From IMG/VR virus record IMGVR_UViG_3300030107_002502, positions 1-64,000 of that record: a stretch of 64,000 nt of DNA. The stretch is one strand, 5' to 3'. This stretch comes from a virus. This document shows, one piece after another, positions 19,822-27,600 of this stretch (positions are counted from its first letter, which is position 1; every line of letters begins with the position of its first letter). The notes below the pieces were generated by a model. The model made no database searches. It was not told the origin of the DNA and saw only the letters and a list, made by a program, of their open reading frames with translations. Both the position numbers and the translations under genes were made by a program.

Positions 19822-20105
19822 TTAAAATTATCCTTAATACTTCTAATAACATTTTTTAAATTAAAGGGTTTCTCATTAGGTCTATACGGACATTGATATT
19901 GCCTTGGGCATTCTCCTGCTGCTAAAGGAACAATCTCTTGATATTCGGTATGATTTGCCCCAACATAAATACAAACCCTTTGTTCAGTTAATAATAATTG
20001 TTTAGCTAAACGACAAGTAGTCATTTGTACTTCTTTACTATAGGCTACTACAAACAAAAACGTAACCATACAAAAAATTATTAAAAGATAATAAATCCAC
20101 CCCAT
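19818..20105 (-). CDS. single-TM protein with Cys-rich exterior, 95 aa
   Basis: Membrane helix at the N-terminus (YYLLIIFCMVTFLFVVAY), then a polar domain with four Cys (TTCR, RVCIY, GECPRQYQCPY). Bitopic layout would fit an inner-membrane spanin or a superinfection-exclusion protein, but no lipobox or outer-membrane partner is visible. Overlaps the next gene by four bases. Confidence 0.55.
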   Translation of the reverse strand: MGWIYYLLIIFCMVTFLFVVAYSKEVQMTTCRLAKQLLLTEQRVCIYVGANHTEYQEIVPLAAGECPRQYQCPYRPNEKPFNLKNVIRSIKDNFK

Positions 20106-20106
20106 A

Positions 20107-20598
20107 CTATTTATCCATCATTGCCATTGAAATAATCCAAACCATCCAAACTAAAGCTAAAGCACCTATTAAACTGGCAACACCCATAATTGTGTAATCA
20201 CGAATCATATTTTTTTGTTCTTCTTTAGCGTAAATAGCTTCTTGTCTAGCTTTTCTAATACGTCCTTCCTCTCGTAACAACTCTTCCCATGCTGCGGTTC
20301 CTCCATAATTTCCTATAATAAAATTCTTAAGTTCTTCTCTTTGCTTTTGAATTTTCTTTTTAGCCGCAAAGCTTTCCATAGCAACAGATTCGACAGAGCC
20401 GTTAAATAATTTATCCATTACTGAGGGGTTGTTTGCTTTTTTACTTATATTATCAATATCGGAAACCGCTTTCATCCATTTTCCGATTTCCCCGCTTATT
20501 TCTTCCAGTTCTTTTCCAAACATTACGGCTTTTTTTATGGCCCCATAGGCTTGGGTAGCTCCTGAAACGGCTAAACCTAATGTAACGGGATCAAGCAT
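20107..20598 (-). CDS. conserved late membrane protein, 163 aa
   Basis: N-terminal LDPVTLGLAVSGATQAYGAI, a long coiled coil (KKKIQKQREELKNF, EEGRIRKARQEAIYAKEEQ), and one C-terminal membrane helix (IMGVASLIGALALVWMVWII). Proteins with this layout are, to my memory, conserved near the lysis genes of many marine phages with no assigned function. C-tail-anchored topology suggests a spanin-like or virion-membrane role. Confidence 0.6.
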   Translation of the reverse strand: MLDPVTLGLAVSGATQAYGAIKKAVMFGKELEEISGEIGKWMKAVSDIDNISKKANNPSVMDKLFNGSVESVAMESFAAKKKIQKQREELKNFIIGNYGGTAAWEELLREEGRIRKARQEAIYAKEEQKNMIRDYTIMGVASLIGALALVWMVWIISMAMMDK

Positions 20599-20627
20599 TG
20601 TTTACACCTCATATATCTATAGGAAAC

Positions 20628-20795
20628 TCACTTAACTATAAGACCAATTAACAGGACAATTATTGTACCTGCGGTGCCGATCATAATATGCTCAATTCTT
20701 TTTATACGTAAAATAGTCTCTTTCCACCGTTCAGCACATACAGCTTCATGCGTATCTAATTGAGATTTAACTGATGTAACAGTGGGTTTTGCCAT
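20628..20795 (-). CDS. 55-aa tail-anchored membrane protein (XhlA-like)
   Basis: ATG at 20795 overlaps the TAA of the upstream gene by one base. The sequence has a polar helix (SVKSQLDTHEAVCAERWKET), a heptad segment (ILRIKRIEHIM) and a terminal membrane helix (GTAGTIIVLLIGLIVK). Size and topology resemble the XhlA/haemolysin-like small lysis proteins. Confidence 0.55.
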   Translation of the reverse strand: MAKPTVTSVKSQLDTHEAVCAERWKETILRIKRIEHIMIGTAGTIIVLLIGLIVK

Positions 20796-21010
20796 TAAGA
20801 TACTTTACTTTCTTCTTTAGCTTGTTCAACAGATTGTATTAAAGAGTTTGTAAAAGCATTTTTAGCTACTCTTATAGCATCTAATTGAAACATCAATTTA
20901 CTTTCCTGGGATTGTAAATCTCTAATTTGGGCAATCTGATATTTTTCTTTATCAGACATTTTATCAGGATTATACTCTTTCCCGTTTATATTTATTACTT
21001 TATCGTCCAT
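20795..21010 (-). CDS. small conserved phage protein (DUF6447-like), 71 aa
   Basis: Begins with a short strand (KVININGKEYNPDKMSD) and continues as one coiled-coil helix (YQIAQIRDLQSQESKLMFQL). The 'INGKEY..DKLSDE' start followed by a helix is the pattern of a family common in marine phages. Its last codons overlap the next gene. Probably a minor virion or fibre-associated protein; function unknown. Confidence 0.6.
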   Translation of the reverse strand: MDDKVININGKEYNPDKMSDKEKYQIAQIRDLQSQESKLMFQLDAIRVAKNAFTNSLIQSVEQAKEESKVS

Positions 21011-21019
21011 TTTATTCTC

Positions 21020-21331
21020 CTATGGTTGACTTTCTCGCCAAGTTTTATAGTCAGCTTTAACGCTATCTGTCCACGCTGCATTAGCTATTGCCTGTACAGA
21101 TGCATCTTCACCACTTATGTCAGTCGCTGTGTGTGTCCATGTACCATTAGTTGCTTGTTGCGAACTGAAAGGTGCTAATAAGTGTCTATGGAAAGACTTG
21201 CTTATTTGTTTTTTACTTCCGTCTGCTTGCTCCTCTAATACTTTTGTAGCTTTACGGACTTGAATATTCCATTTTTGGACTACTTCTATTTTATCATATT
21301 CTATCTGTTTAGTTAAATCGCCTTGTGCCAT
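21020..21331 (-). CDS. hypothetical late protein, 103 aa
   Basis: No recognised family. Lys/Gln-rich first half (YDKIEVVQKWNIQVRKATKV), then Thr/Ala-rich (TWTHTATDISGEDASVQ), and a C-terminal Trp-containing end (TWRESQP). It sits directly after the fibre genes, so it may be a fibre-associated protein. Confidence 0.5.
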   Translation of the reverse strand: MAQGDLTKQIEYDKIEVVQKWNIQVRKATKVLEEQADGSKKQISKSFHRHLLAPFSSQQATNGTWTHTATDISGEDASVQAIANAAWTDSVKADYKTWRESQP

Positions 21332-21346
21332 TCTTTACTCCTTATA

Positions 21347-21847
21347 CTACGCAGTATGGTATATTACGTTAAAATATATTTCTGTATTAGAATCTATAGA
21401 ATTAGCGGCATCTGATTGAAGGTCGCCATTATCTCCTAAAAATATTCTACATACTTGTTCACCTGCAAAAGTTGCCGCTACATAATTAGCCACATTTGAC
21501 CCACTACCATGTACTACTACAGCTTGGGATGCTCTATCCGAATCTTCTGATTCAGCAACCACAGCAAAAGGTAAACTAATTTGTGCATATCCTACTGGAC
21601 TACTAACAGCACTCATGGATAAGTCTGAAGATACTTGACATAAAGAACCTATTTTTCTATAACTTGCCGCATTGTTACTTGAATTAACTGTTATTGTTCC
21701 ACTTGAAGAACAAGTTACAGTTGCGTCATAAGTACCCTCTTCGTAGTCATCCAATGTGTTTGCATCTGCACTTGTAGTTTGACTGTCGGCAAAGTTAATT
21801 CCTGTAATCGTATCTATTGAATTTGTTCCTATTTTTGATATTGCCAT
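21347..21847 (-). CDS. short tail-fibre / receptor-binding-like protein, 166 aa
   Basis: Contains NTLDDYEEGTYDATVT, a motif typical of the last domain of tail fibres and spikes (usually 'LDDYEEGTWTPT'), followed by beta-strand-rich Ser/Val sequence. It lies downstream of three fibre genes and overlaps the 56-aa gene. It is likely an accessory fibre or a distal receptor-binding knob. Confidence 0.65.
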   Translation of the reverse strand: MAISKIGTNSIDTITGINFADSQTTSADANTLDDYEEGTYDATVTCSSSGTITVNSSNNAASYRKIGSLCQVSSDLSMSAVSSPVGYAQISLPFAVVAESEDSDRASQAVVVHGSGSNVANYVAATFAGEQVCRIFLGDNGDLQSDAANSIDSNTEIYFNVIYHTA

Positions 21848-22017
21848 TAGTCTGCATCCTCTATGGTTAATTCACCAGCATCTACTTGTCGTTTGATTTC
21901 AATGTAGTGTGAATTAGAATTATCTATTGGTATAGCAGTATTTCTTCCATCTAACACACACATAATACACAGATTTGTTCCATTCTCTGCAAAGTATTTT
22001 GGGTTTTTAAATTCCAT
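21847..22017 (-). CDS. small hypothetical protein, 56 aa
   Basis: ATG at 22017 with stop at 21847-21849, overlapping the start of the short fibre gene. Sequence starts MEFKNPKYFAENGTNLCIMC and ends ELTIEDAD; mid part has YIEIKRQVDAG. Similar short proteins accompany fibre genes in marine phages as putative fibre chaperones. Function is unknown. Confidence 0.55.
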   Translation of the reverse strand: MEFKNPKYFAENGTNLCIMCVLDGRNTAIPIDNSNSHYIEIKRQVDAGELTIEDAD

Positions 22018-22047
22018 AATAATTTTTCCCTATATTAAATTTCAGCA

Positions 22048-23130
22048 TCAAAAGTTACCATCTATTTCGGCATCAAAAGCTAAAACCATAGTATTTGCTC
22101 CTTGATGCACATCCAGTATATCACCAGAAGAATGACTACCACTTGCTCTTGTTAAAATAACATCGTTTAAATGTTCAGAACCAACAGTTGCTATAGTATC
22201 GCAATCAGCACCCCCTATATCAGCATTAAATTCTGAAACTGTAGGAGTGGTTCTCATTTCTGGGTTATGATGAATAACAAATCTTGCTCGTGTTGTTGTA
22301 TCTGCAAGGGCTGTTGCATGCATCCTTGTACTAGCACCAACATCCATTGATTTATGATAACGATAGCATTTTTGAAGGTTTTCCATAAATGAAATATGCT
22401 CAAAAGGTGTAGCCACTTCGCCACATTCTAATTGTATTCCAGTTATATAGAAGTTATTAGAAGTATTATCCATACAATTAACTTGACCAACTGCTCTTTC
22501 ATTAGCTGTTGTTCCCCATGTTGTACCTAAACTACTGCCACCAGCATAAGTAGAACCACTACCTAACCAAAATTGAAGTTGTAAAGCTGGTTCGTTGTCA
22601 TCAGCAAAAGCACCAGTAGTATCCGCTGCAAAAGTGTGAGTTACATACTGCCATGTATCGGCTGAACTTATTGTATAAGCACCAGAAACGTGCCTAGTAT
22701 TATTTTCATCATATATTTGTACTGTGTGTGTTCCAGTTTTAGGTGAACGTACCCAAAATTGTAATGTTAATTTTTTAGCACTTGATGTTCCTTTTCGTAT
22801 TCTTTGACAATTTTGACCTTCAACCCTTTGTCTTAAAATATATAAATCACCAGCCGACATACTACCTTCAACTTGTGTCACATCAATCTTTAAACTGTTA
22901 AGAAATCCCTCTCCAGTAGGCACTTCAGTATCTTGGGTAACTGTAGCATGACCACCACCATACTGATAAAACTGCCATCTATCTAAAGCATATTTACCAG
23001 CATTACCAGTAATAGCCATCGATCCTCTCTGATAGACATCCATATTTCCATTAATTAATAGGTTGCGATTATTTAAAGCATCTTCACTATACGCTGCAGC
23101 TAAATCTGCAAAATCTCTACATCTACTCAT
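22048..23130 (-). CDS. tail fibre with carbohydrate-binding-type beta sandwich, 360 aa
   Basis: The NRNLLINGNMDVYQRGS motif near residue 20 is diagnostic for a class of phage fibre proteins that follow it with a jelly-roll domain; here AGKYALDRWQFYQYGG and strands such as KKLTLQFWVRSPKTGTHTVQ support it. The C-terminal GIQLECGEVATPFEHISF motif closes the domain. It probably binds host surface glycans. Start overlaps the stop of the oxygenase gene. Confidence 0.8.
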   Translation of the reverse strand: MSRCRDFADLAAAYSEDALNNRNLLINGNMDVYQRGSMAITGNAGKYALDRWQFYQYGGGHATVTQDTEVPTGEGFLNSLKIDVTQVEGSMSAGDLYILRQRVEGQNCQRIRKGTSSAKKLTLQFWVRSPKTGTHTVQIYDENNTRHVSGAYTISSADTWQYVTHTFAADTTGAFADDNEPALQLQFWLGSGSTYAGGSSLGTTWGTTANERAVGQVNCMDNTSNNFYITGIQLECGEVATPFEHISFMENLQKCYRYHKSMDVGASTRMHATALADTTTRARFVIHHNPEMRTTPTVSEFNADIGGADCDTIATVGSEHLNDVILTRASGSHSSGDILDVHQGANTMVLAFDAEIDGNF

Positions 23131-23783
23131 CTATCTATTCTCCTTCTTAATTCTTCATTCTCCTGAACTAATCTTGAACTTTCATTTAATAATGCTCCAA
23201 CATCAATAAACTCGTACCAACCTGTAGTAATATATTTATGTTCTGTTTTAGACACAATACCCCTATGTGTATGGGTAAAATCAGCAGGAAATATTGCAGA
23301 AAATCCTTTTGATGGTGTTAGTTTAAACTTTTGGTAATAAAATTCTGTACCACCTTCGTCATTTATATCATTTAAATATGTCATAAAAACTAAACTTCTA
23401 TTATTGTTTGCTGAACTTTGTCTTTCACAATGCCACTCTTTAAATCCTTCATTTGGTTTATAATGTTGAATATTCCAAGCCGAAAGTTTAATAGACGAAC
23501 TGTAAAATTTATAAATGTCACAATACGCATTAAAACCCTTCATCACATATTCTTGATACTTTTGAATAACAGGATTAGCGTTATCAGGATAAACTGTAAC
23601 ATCTGTAGATTTTTTTACACTTTCATCAACTCCTGTTCCTGCTATTCCTTGTTTTTTATATTCCGTATTATTTTCATAATATTTTATTAAATCATCACAA
23701 AGAGATACGTCACCTAAATTAAATGTAAAAATAAAATTATCCACAATACAACGAACATGGAACTGTGTATGAACCATCCTCAT
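23127..23783 (-). CDS. 2OG-Fe(II) dioxygenase, prolyl-hydroxylase-like
   Basis: Oxygenase fold with a facial triad visible as His118-Cys-Glu120 (HCER, an HxE variant of HxD) and the distal His at 173 (THTHRG), followed by Lys183 and a KYITTGWYEF strand expected near the 2OG-binding site. RSLVFMTYLNDINDEGGTEF is typical of the P4H superfamily. Start is uncertain: the upstream ATG at 23783 lies inside the preceding fibre gene and a GTG at 23744 (VDNFIF) is also possible. A short coiled coil ends the protein. It lies within the fibre cluster, so the substrate may be a fibre protein; that is inference. Confidence 0.8.
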   Translation of the reverse strand: MRMVHTQFHVRCIVDNFIFTFNLGDVSLCDDLIKYYENNTEYKKQGIAGTGVDESVKKSTDVTVYPDNANPVIQKYQEYVMKGFNAYCDIYKFYSSSIKLSAWNIQHYKPNEGFKEWHCERQSSANNNRSLVFMTYLNDINDEGGTEFYYQKFKLTPSKGFSAIFPADFTHTHRGIVSKTEHKYITTGWYEFIDVGALLNESSRLVQENEELRRRIDR

Positions 23784-25752
23784 AAGTATTTTGTTTAATA
23801 TTTGTTAAAACTTTACCTATTGTTTTTGTTCTAATAATATCATCATCTTGTTTTTTAGCTGTGCCATCGCCATTAGATGTTAGCAAATCTCCTTTAGCAA
23901 CTGTCTGGTCTTTATGTACACGAACTTCAGCAGAACCTAAAGCATTTACATACATATCATTTACACAATCATCATCGTCATCCCAAGATTGAAATACTCC
24001 ATAAACATTTGTACATTCTGCTGTATCTGATATTTTACATTTAACGTGTTTATAATCCTCTTCTTTTTCTATTGTAGCTGTTACTGTTCCATACCTTTCA
24101 GAATTGTAAGTAAAAGTATCTCCATCTTTTTTACCATCAGGTAAAGATATGTATTCAACATGACTTTGTTTTATATCCCCCTCTTTAAATGTACCTTTTC
24201 TATCACCTAATTTTTTACCAGATGGAATAATATCAGCCATCTTATAAACATCATCTGTTACATCATCTGCTGTATATTTAACCGACCATTTTGCTCTATA
24301 CCAATCGCACATCTCATCAAGTGTTTCCATTATAGTGCCTTGAAGAATTGCTGGTTTAGAATTATCCGTTAGCCTTGACCAGTGAGAACCTGTAAATGCG
24401 TTATAAGAAACTGTTGAAGCTGAAACAGAAATAGTTCCTTGAACAGAACCAGTACCTCGCATAATTTGAATAACATCACCATTTGAATTGTTACCAACTC
24501 TTTGTGCTTTTATAGCAATGGCATTTGCAGAAAAAACAGAATTTCCAGTTAAAGCCACACCTACTGTATCGGATGTTGAAGTGTGGTCTGCGGCTGTTAA
24601 AGCAAAATTATTAGTAGCAAAAACAGCACTCGCTGCTGAGTAGTCAGAACCACCATGCATCCTACAAACTTCTATTACTGATTGAGTTTCTCTTGCTGCT
24701 GCAAATTGTATTGAAGTTCCTGAATCATCACCTGCATTTGAATCAGAAGTATTTGCTAAACCTCTAATAAAGGCTTTTGTTTGACCATCAGCATCTGTAG
24801 CACCTGCATCAGCATTGGCAAGATTAACAAAACCAATATGCCCTAAAAAACCATTATCATCATTTGAAGAACCTGCAACTTGAATACAACCACCATTACT
24901 TCCTCTTACTACAATTCCTTCATCATTAGCTGGAGAACCTCCTAGTGATGCTAGGTTGTGTGTATCGCCTAAAGCCTGAATACCTACTGCAACAGCACCA
25001 CCAGACATAATTCTCATTTTTTCTGATGCAACTTCAGAATAACCAGTTTTAAAAACAAGTGATGTATTATTGGCTGATGCACTAAAGTCACCTTCAGAAA
25101 CTGCTTCTATTGCAGCAGATACTAATTGTGCATCCGCACCTGCTCCCTCGTCTGGTGCTTGGAAAAAGATAGAACCAAGAACATCATCAACAGCAATGTC
25201 ATTATCCCCTGCCTGAAATGTAAGTGATGGTTCTTTACCATCGCCTGTTCCAACGTGTTTTAAAACCAATCCATCGTCAGCACTATGCGTTAAAGTTATT
25301 TCTTGGTCATTACCAAATAATATTTGACCACCATCAGCTAAGTATAAATCTGACCATTCTAAAGATGCAGAACCTAACGCTACTCCATCAGCACTTGATG
25401 GTGTTAATGCAGTAGATACTCCTGCACTAAATCCTACAGCACCACCAAATACCCCTCCATCTGTTTTACTTACAGCATCACTTACACTAAACACATCATA
25501 CACAATCACTTCAAGTATATCGCTTGTGCTTAATGCTGATAAACTTCCTATAGTGTTAGCAGTTGTTGTAACATAATCTGTGTCAGGCTTGAGCAACACA
25601 CCATTAAGGTACACATCTACGTATGCACCATCTGTAAATGTTAGAGTTGCACCATTATCATCTGCTCCACTCTTAGATGTTTCATCACCTGTAGCAGTAT
25701 AAATGAATCGGTTGCGTACTCCGAAATGTGGGGATTTTCCTATGTAGGGCAT
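23737..25752 (-). CDS. tail fibre with G2-type C-terminal domain, 671 aa
   Basis: N-terminal MPYIGKSP attachment segment and a T7-fibre-like module (TDGAYVDVYLNGVLLKPDTD), a shaft sharing a repeat with the 992-aa fibre (LEWSDLYLADGGQILFGNDQ), a Ser/Ala-rich beta region, and a C-terminal domain with GVFQSWDDDDD, LGSAEVRVHKDQ and KGDLLTSNGDGTAKKQDDD. The C-terminal block is the pattern of the peptidase G2 / auto-processing domains of marine phage fibres. A serial fibre or spike is well supported; self-cleavage is inferred. Confidence 0.8.
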   Translation of the reverse strand: MPYIGKSPHFGVRNRFIYTATGDETSKSGADDNGATLTFTDGAYVDVYLNGVLLKPDTDYVTTTANTIGSLSALSTSDILEVIVYDVFSVSDAVSKTDGGVFGGAVGFSAGVSTALTPSSADGVALGSASLEWSDLYLADGGQILFGNDQEITLTHSADDGLVLKHVGTGDGKEPSLTFQAGDNDIAVDDVLGSIFFQAPDEGAGADAQLVSAAIEAVSEGDFSASANNTSLVFKTGYSEVASEKMRIMSGGAVAVGIQALGDTHNLASLGGSPANDEGIVVRGSNGGCIQVAGSSNDDNGFLGHIGFVNLANADAGATDADGQTKAFIRGLANTSDSNAGDDSGTSIQFAAARETQSVIEVCRMHGGSDYSAASAVFATNNFALTAADHTSTSDTVGVALTGNSVFSANAIAIKAQRVGNNSNGDVIQIMRGTGSVQGTISVSASTVSYNAFTGSHWSRLTDNSKPAILQGTIMETLDEMCDWYRAKWSVKYTADDVTDDVYKMADIIPSGKKLGDRKGTFKEGDIKQSHVEYISLPDGKKDGDTFTYNSERYGTVTATIEKEEDYKHVKCKISDTAECTNVYGVFQSWDDDDDCVNDMYVNALGSAEVRVHKDQTVAKGDLLTSNGDGTAKKQDDDIIRTKTIGKVLTNIKQNTYEDGSYTVPCSLYCG

Positions 25753-27221
25753 TATGCATCCTCCAATGTCTTAACTTTAGCTTCCAATGTTTCTATTCTG
25801 GTCATGGCTTCTTGAAGTGCTTTTGTTAAAATTGGTATTAGTGTTCCTTGCTTTATGTGTTTTCGCATAACTGGTTCTTTTTTGCTTTTACCATCTTCAT
25901 CTTTTTCAAAATCTTCTGGATTGCCACCAATGATGTTAGACTCATTAACTAAACTTGGGAAAACTGTTTCAAATTCTTGAGCAATAAAACCTAATAATTT
26001 TTTATCTTTTTTATTTGGGTGATAATCTTCATTCCAATAAAAGTTTCGAACTTTTAGTTTCTTAACATCTTCCCATTTATCTGTGGCATCTGTAATTGTA
26101 TGCTTTAATCTTTCGTCAGAAGAAAGAACACCATCATCGGAAGTGGTAATATCACCATCACTTGTAACCTTCATTCTTATTGTTGAACCATCACCATCTG
26201 CACATTGTATGAACTGATTGTTACTTGTATCTGGTGTTGCTCCAGAATAATTTATATATATACCCCAAGGACTTGAGCCATGAGAATTTTCAAAGACATT
26301 AGTCCAAGAATTATAGTTGGATTCAATTTCATGGTATTGTCCAGTAGCAGCAATCGCTGGTGCTGAATGATTAGAAAATTTCCAGTAATTATGATAGCTT
26401 ATTATTGCATTTGTAGATTCACTCCCACCACCAATATTTCTTTTAAATCTGGTCTGCCCATTCTCTCCATTGTTTTCAATTCTAAATGTTTGAGAAGCAT
26501 TAGAACCATTTGCTCCTGTCATAGTTAAAGTAGAACCACCATCTGCAACAGTTGTATTTCTTCCTATTTGAAGTTCACCACTTGCAGTTATTCTTGCTCT
26601 TTCAATGGTCGTTCCACCATCTCGTGTAGTCCAAACAATCTGACCATGTGCTGATGTTCCATCTGCTCTATTAGCTAAATGTGTAGCAACACCATCATCA
26701 CCAGCAACTATTGAATAAACTGTTTCTGAAGATTTAATAACTCTTAAACCCAATGAACCAGTTAAATCCATTTCAGAGTTTGCACCACCCATACTTACTT
26801 TGTCTGTGCCACCTAATTTGAAATGTATGACATCATCGGTATCGGCTGTAATACTAGTATCGGCATCAGCATCTAGTATTAATTCTTGCCCATTAATGTC
26901 TACAGTTCCTGTAAACGTACCACTTGTTGCTGTCAAAGGCTGTGCTGCAGGGTGTGTTACTGTACTTGCAGGAGCATTGTGATGCAACACGTAGATATTA
27001 TTACCACTAGAACTGACAGGTGCAGCCGTAAAGGTTAATGTCGTACCACTAACAGCATACGCTATTGTAGGTTCTTGCCTAACATTCTCTACAAAGACTG
27101 CAACTCCATTGGTTGTCGCAGCTTTAGACAACGTAAAAGCTACTGTGCTTCCATCTCCACTAAACAGGTCTTTAGTGACTGAAGCAAAGTTAAATGTCGG
27201 TTCGTTACCTACATAAGGCAT
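25752..27221 (-). CDS. tail fibre with S74 intramolecular chaperone, 489 aa
   Basis: N-terminus (MPYVGNEPTFNFASV) mirrors the MPY-G start of the downstream fibre. A beta shaft follows. The C-terminal 125 residues are a peptidase S74 domain: SSDERLKHTITD around residue 365 holds the self-cleavage Ser and the conserved Asp/Glu, then LLGFIAQEFETVFPSLV and a closing coiled coil (AMTRIETLEAKVKTLEDA). Such domains trimerise the fibre, then cut themselves off. Confidence 0.88.
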   Translation of the reverse strand: MPYVGNEPTFNFASVTKDLFSGDGSTVAFTLSKAATTNGVAVFVENVRQEPTIAYAVSGTTLTFTAAPVSSSGNNIYVLHHNAPASTVTHPAAQPLTATSGTFTGTVDINGQELILDADADTSITADTDDVIHFKLGGTDKVSMGGANSEMDLTGSLGLRVIKSSETVYSIVAGDDGVATHLANRADGTSAHGQIVWTTRDGGTTIERARITASGELQIGRNTTVADGGSTLTMTGANGSNASQTFRIENNGENGQTRFKRNIGGGSESTNAIISYHNYWKFSNHSAPAIAATGQYHEIESNYNSWTNVFENSHGSSPWGIYINYSGATPDTSNNQFIQCADGDGSTIRMKVTSDGDITTSDDGVLSSDERLKHTITDATDKWEDVKKLKVRNFYWNEDYHPNKKDKKLLGFIAQEFETVFPSLVNESNIIGGNPEDFEKDEDGKSKKEPVMRKHIKQGTLIPILTKALQEAMTRIETLEAKVKTLEDA

Positions 27222-27586
27222 TAGGTCATCTCCATAATACTTAAAGTACCACTTAGTTTATCTGCTACAGAACAGTCTATTGTTATTTGATCTGTTGTTT
27301 CTAACACTACTTTATTTCCAGCCATCAACTCCAATGACGACCCAACAGGAATCGGTGCGTCTTTTATAATTATACTTGTTCCATTTGTTACGTTATTTGA
27401 ACCACCTCTACTGCCTGTATCACTCACTAATCTTACAGTAGCTGTAACTTGTGAGGTGTGTATGTTAGATAAAACTAAACCAAGAACAACTGTAGTTGTA
27501 CTACCTGCTACAGTATACACAACATAGGGCGTACCTGAAGATGCGGGTTCAGCCGCAAAAGTTACTACTTTAAATGTGTTTGCCAT
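27221..27586 (-). CDS. small beta-sandwich virion protein, 121 aa
   Basis: All-beta pattern (MANTFKVVTFAAEPASSG, VVLGLVLSNIHTSQVTATVR), ending SIMEMT. It resembles the 109-aa protein at 15147-15476 in size, start, a VVYT strand and ending, and sits between fibre genes. A fibre adaptor or decoration role is inferred. The stop overlaps the S74 fibre start. Confidence 0.6.
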   Translation of the reverse strand: MANTFKVVTFAAEPASSGTPYVVYTVAGSTTTVVLGLVLSNIHTSQVTATVRLVSDTGSRGGSNNVTNGTSIIIKDAPIPVGSSLELMAGNKVVLETTDQITIDCSVADKLSGTLSIMEMT

Positions 27587-27600
27587 CTATTTCTCCTATA

